A stretch of 64,000 bases of DNA from Entonaema liquescens. Its lineage: Eukaryota; Ascomycota; Sordariomycetes; Xylariales; Xylariaceae. Under the pieces are notes generated by a model. The model ran no database searches. It had not been told where the DNA came from and saw nothing but the letters and a program-made list of their open reading frames with translations. Every line of letters starts with the position of its first letter. Position 1 is the first letter of the stretch. The stretch covers positions 3,297,501 through 3,361,500 of the forward strand of contig CADCSX010000005.1 in assembly GCA_902805475.1 (NCBI GenBank), in the 5' to 3' direction. Shown piece by piece: positions 61,531 through 64,000 of this stretch. The translations under genes were made by a program, and so were the position numbers.

Positions 61531-64000
61531 TTACGCGGCAACTTGCTCGACGACTCGTGTGAAATAACCCCAACGCTCTTTCGCGGGGGATACCAAATCT
61601 CTTTTCGTAGTTTCTTTTTCAACGGCAAGACTCCACGTTGTCGGACCCAAGTACGTCAATTCCTTCTCCTTTTTAACGTCAACAGCGCCCCATTTCTCAA
61701 CAGGTTGCACCGTTAGACCACCATATCTGCGCCCGAGTCTCAAGAGCAGTCCCGTCGCAGTGCGAACCCATTCGGGCCGTGAAACCCAGCCGCAGCGACG
61801 GAGACCGTCAAGGTGTAAGTCTGCAGCGGCGCGCAGACGCTCCTTCTCCTTAACGTCGGTTCCTGTTACGATACGGTGCTCGTCTAAATCACGCAGTACC
61901 TCGGCGTGGATATGCCCGGTATCGCGCGTGCGGCCGGCCCGGGCGAGTAAGACCGAGAGCTTGTTAGCGAAGTTGAGCGCGTGGTGATCGAGGCCGCCGC
62001 GCGACTGTCGCACATTATAATACAATATATCAGCCAGTTCTATAGCTCTATCGGCATGCGATGCTGAAACATGCGCGTCAATGAGCAATTCCCCGATATG
62101 TAGGACAGTAGCAGGCGACCAACTGCGCTGGACCTCCCGCGAACGCCAAAGCTCGGCGAGAAGAGTCTAATGTCGGTCATGGTAGAAACGCTGCGAATTT
62201 GCGAATTGGAACCCGCATTTCGCGACGACATGCGCATGCAAGAATTCCTTACTCTCAATCATCAGCTTTCGCACCAGTTTGTTGACCGCTTTTATGCCCA
62301 TAGCGAAGTTGACCGTGGTACGTTTAATGGCATTTTCGCCCCCAATTTCCGTGAGCAGCGCAACGTATAGTTCGAAGATTATGTTCTTTTCGTTGCTGTA
62401 AGAGCCTAGGATCTTGGTGTATCGCTCTGTGAAGGTAGCGAATAGCTTTTTGTCTAGCAAGGAGACAAAGCTATGGCGACCAAGGGAGACCCAAAGGCTA
62501 CGCAGTCGAGCGCCGTGTTCCAGTACAAGCTCAATACTTGCTTTCTCCGCCGTTCCAGATGTGACAGAGATATACTGTTTATAGAGGAGTGTCTCTGACA
62601 ATAGATCGGCCATAATCTGAGAGAAATGATTGGAGCCTAACTTCCCGTCCGCATGAAATAGACCCTCTTCGAGAGCGATGAGGAACACCAGTGTCACCTT
62701 CGTAAGCTTTACATCGAGTTTGATGGTGATCATCTGCTCAGCGATGTCCAAACCTGGGAAGAGTATCAATACGCGTAATTGTCGAAGTAGCTCGTGGCCC
62801 TCCCGCTCAAGTTTTACGGTCTTATATATGGAGGCGAGCGTCAAGGCAGCTTTGTAAAGGTTCATTGCGACTGTTACTGAAGAAAGGACCTTAATGACGT
62901 TCTCTTGCAAGAGGCTCACTACTATAGTGTGGGAATTCTCAGTACTGAGCTTGGTATGCAATAATACTAACTCCTTCAGCTTAAGAAGGGTCGTCTCATG
63001 CCACCAACTAAACTGAACCTTGAACTGTTCGTAAGTTTCTGAGCATATCATAATGGCCCTTTCTACGGTTGATGTCTCCGTTTTCTTGCTACTGGTAATT
63101 ACAGTGACATAGAGCGTAGATAGACGTTTCTTAATGCTACGAACTTTGATCTGTGAGTGTTGTGGTTGTCTTCGTTTTTGTTATGACTTCTTCGTATAAG
63201 GTAATGGATTCCAGATAGTGTTCTTCACTCTTCTCGCAGACCTCCGCAAGGGAAATCAACGCTGCCAGGTATATCGCAGCTGAAATCCCAAAGGCTGCCT
63301 TTACCGTCTCTCGATACTCAATTGTAAGCTTGTAGAGGACTGAGAGTTCTACTTTCTGATGAAACTCGAGGACATAGCGGTACTGCTCGTACACCAACTG
63401 CGTGAACTCTTCCGATATTTTTATTTTATGGCGATGTTTAGTGATTGTATCCCATAGCACAATGCAGAGCTTTCGGAGTTCTTCCCAACGACTCTCCTCG
63501 CGGTAGAACCTAAGTACTATAACGGCCGCGTCAAAGGCATCACGATGGCAAGCACCATCATGGGTATACAAAGTCACTATTTCAGCGTAGTAGTCATACG
63601 CCTCCTTTCGACCAAGAAGCTGATAAACATAAGCCAATTGGTACAGTGTCTGTATTGTGAGTTTGTGTGTAGGACCCGAATTCTTTCGGTAGTGCTGGAG
63701 AAGCTGCATGTATATTTCGATGACTTTTTCGTAGCGATGATACTCCTTGTAAAATGAAATCAGGCTTGCAGTTGCATCCGTAAGGACAGCATCTTCGGCT
63801 TTAAGCGAAGTAAAGCACGCCCTCCAAATGCGAAGGTAGATTTGCTCTGCTCTGTCGAACTTCCTCTGTCGGTGATAACAGAGGGCCAAGCATGTTGCAG
63901 TTAGTACAGTTTCTGAGATAAAACTGCCTTCGAGTGTGATCTTTTCGTCGACTGTGAGGATTCCCTTCCAGACCAACTCCAAGGATTGGCGCAACACAAC
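61531..64000 (-). pseudogene. Helical-repeat (TPR-like) protein, two lesions, runs off the window
   Basis: Three consecutive minus-strand segments read as one protein of over 800 residues. They are 64000 to about 63140 (open to the edge, no start seen), about 63145 to 62170, and 62166 to 61531. The first has TPR-like helix pairs (CLALCYHRQRKFDRAEQIYL, ASLISFYKEYHRYEKVIEIY, QLAYVYQLLGRKEAYDYYAE). It ends in a Thr-rich stretch (KTKTTTTLT), where a one-base shift is needed to continue into SIKKRLSTLYVTVITSS. The second segment ends RFYHDRH at a TAG (62167-62169), after which the same frame continues TLLAELWRSREVQRSWSPAT to a natural stop. A CAG-to-TAG change would be a RIP-type mutation. No catalytic motif is visible. 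It resembles long fungal TPR/kinesin-light-chain-like proteins of unknown role. The shift might be a read error; the stop is less easily explained so. Confidence 0.65.

Overview
This window looks like nuclear DNA of a filamentous ascomycete (Pezizomycotina). The genes have short GT-AG introns of about 50-90 nt, often with CTAAC/CTGAC-like branch sites. The families are typically fungal: a CFEM protein, a Pth11-like receptor, a Dal5-type transporter, an MSOX-type flavo-oxidase, a protoglobin and an H-type lectin. Two blocks of extreme A+T content carry the marks of repeat-induced point mutation (RIP). I cannot name the species.

Layout. 1-4.38 kb is a gene island: a 3' fragment of a jacalin-like protein, a decayed open frame, a GPI-type CFEM protein, and a 4HBT-type thioesterase-like protein on the minus strand. 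4.38-9.1 kb is RIP block 1, ending in one copy of a ~1.14 kb repeat with imperfect terminal inverted repeats. 9.1-26.4 kb is a gene-sparse island of ordinary base composition. It holds a Pth11-like seven-TM protein (1-nt frameshift), a conserved protein of unknown function on the minus strand, a small protein ending in GLY, a probable covalent-flavin amine/imino-acid oxidase (8 exons, intact), a Dal5/ACS-family transporter (1-nt frameshift) and a coiled-coil H-type lectin. 26.4-59.45 kb is RIP block 2, with no intact gene. 59.99-60.93 kb is an intact protoglobin. 61.5-64 kb is a helical-repeat (TPR-like) gene with a frameshift and an in-frame stop, running off the window edge.

RIP block 2 has readable structure. 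A 153-bp direct repeat with a TTATT target duplication brackets 26431-58129. Inside it sits a complete 5.86-kb Copia-type element (42349-48210) with 170-bp LTRs, an ATATA target duplication and a RIP-degraded reverse transcriptase on the plus strand. Its two LTRs carry complementary mutations: one lost C and the other lost G. A tRNA-shaped sequence lies at 35825-35897. A second copy of the ~1.2-kb terminal-inverted-repeat element, inverted relative to the first, closes the block at 58222-59453.

How the genes may work together: the oxidase and the Dal5-type transporter are neighbours on the same strand and could form an uptake-and-oxidation pair for an amino-acid-like nitrogen source, but this is inference from adjacency. 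The other genes look independent. Several otherwise good genes are broken by single-base indels, two of them in short homopolymers, so residual read errors should be excluded before calling them pseudogenes.
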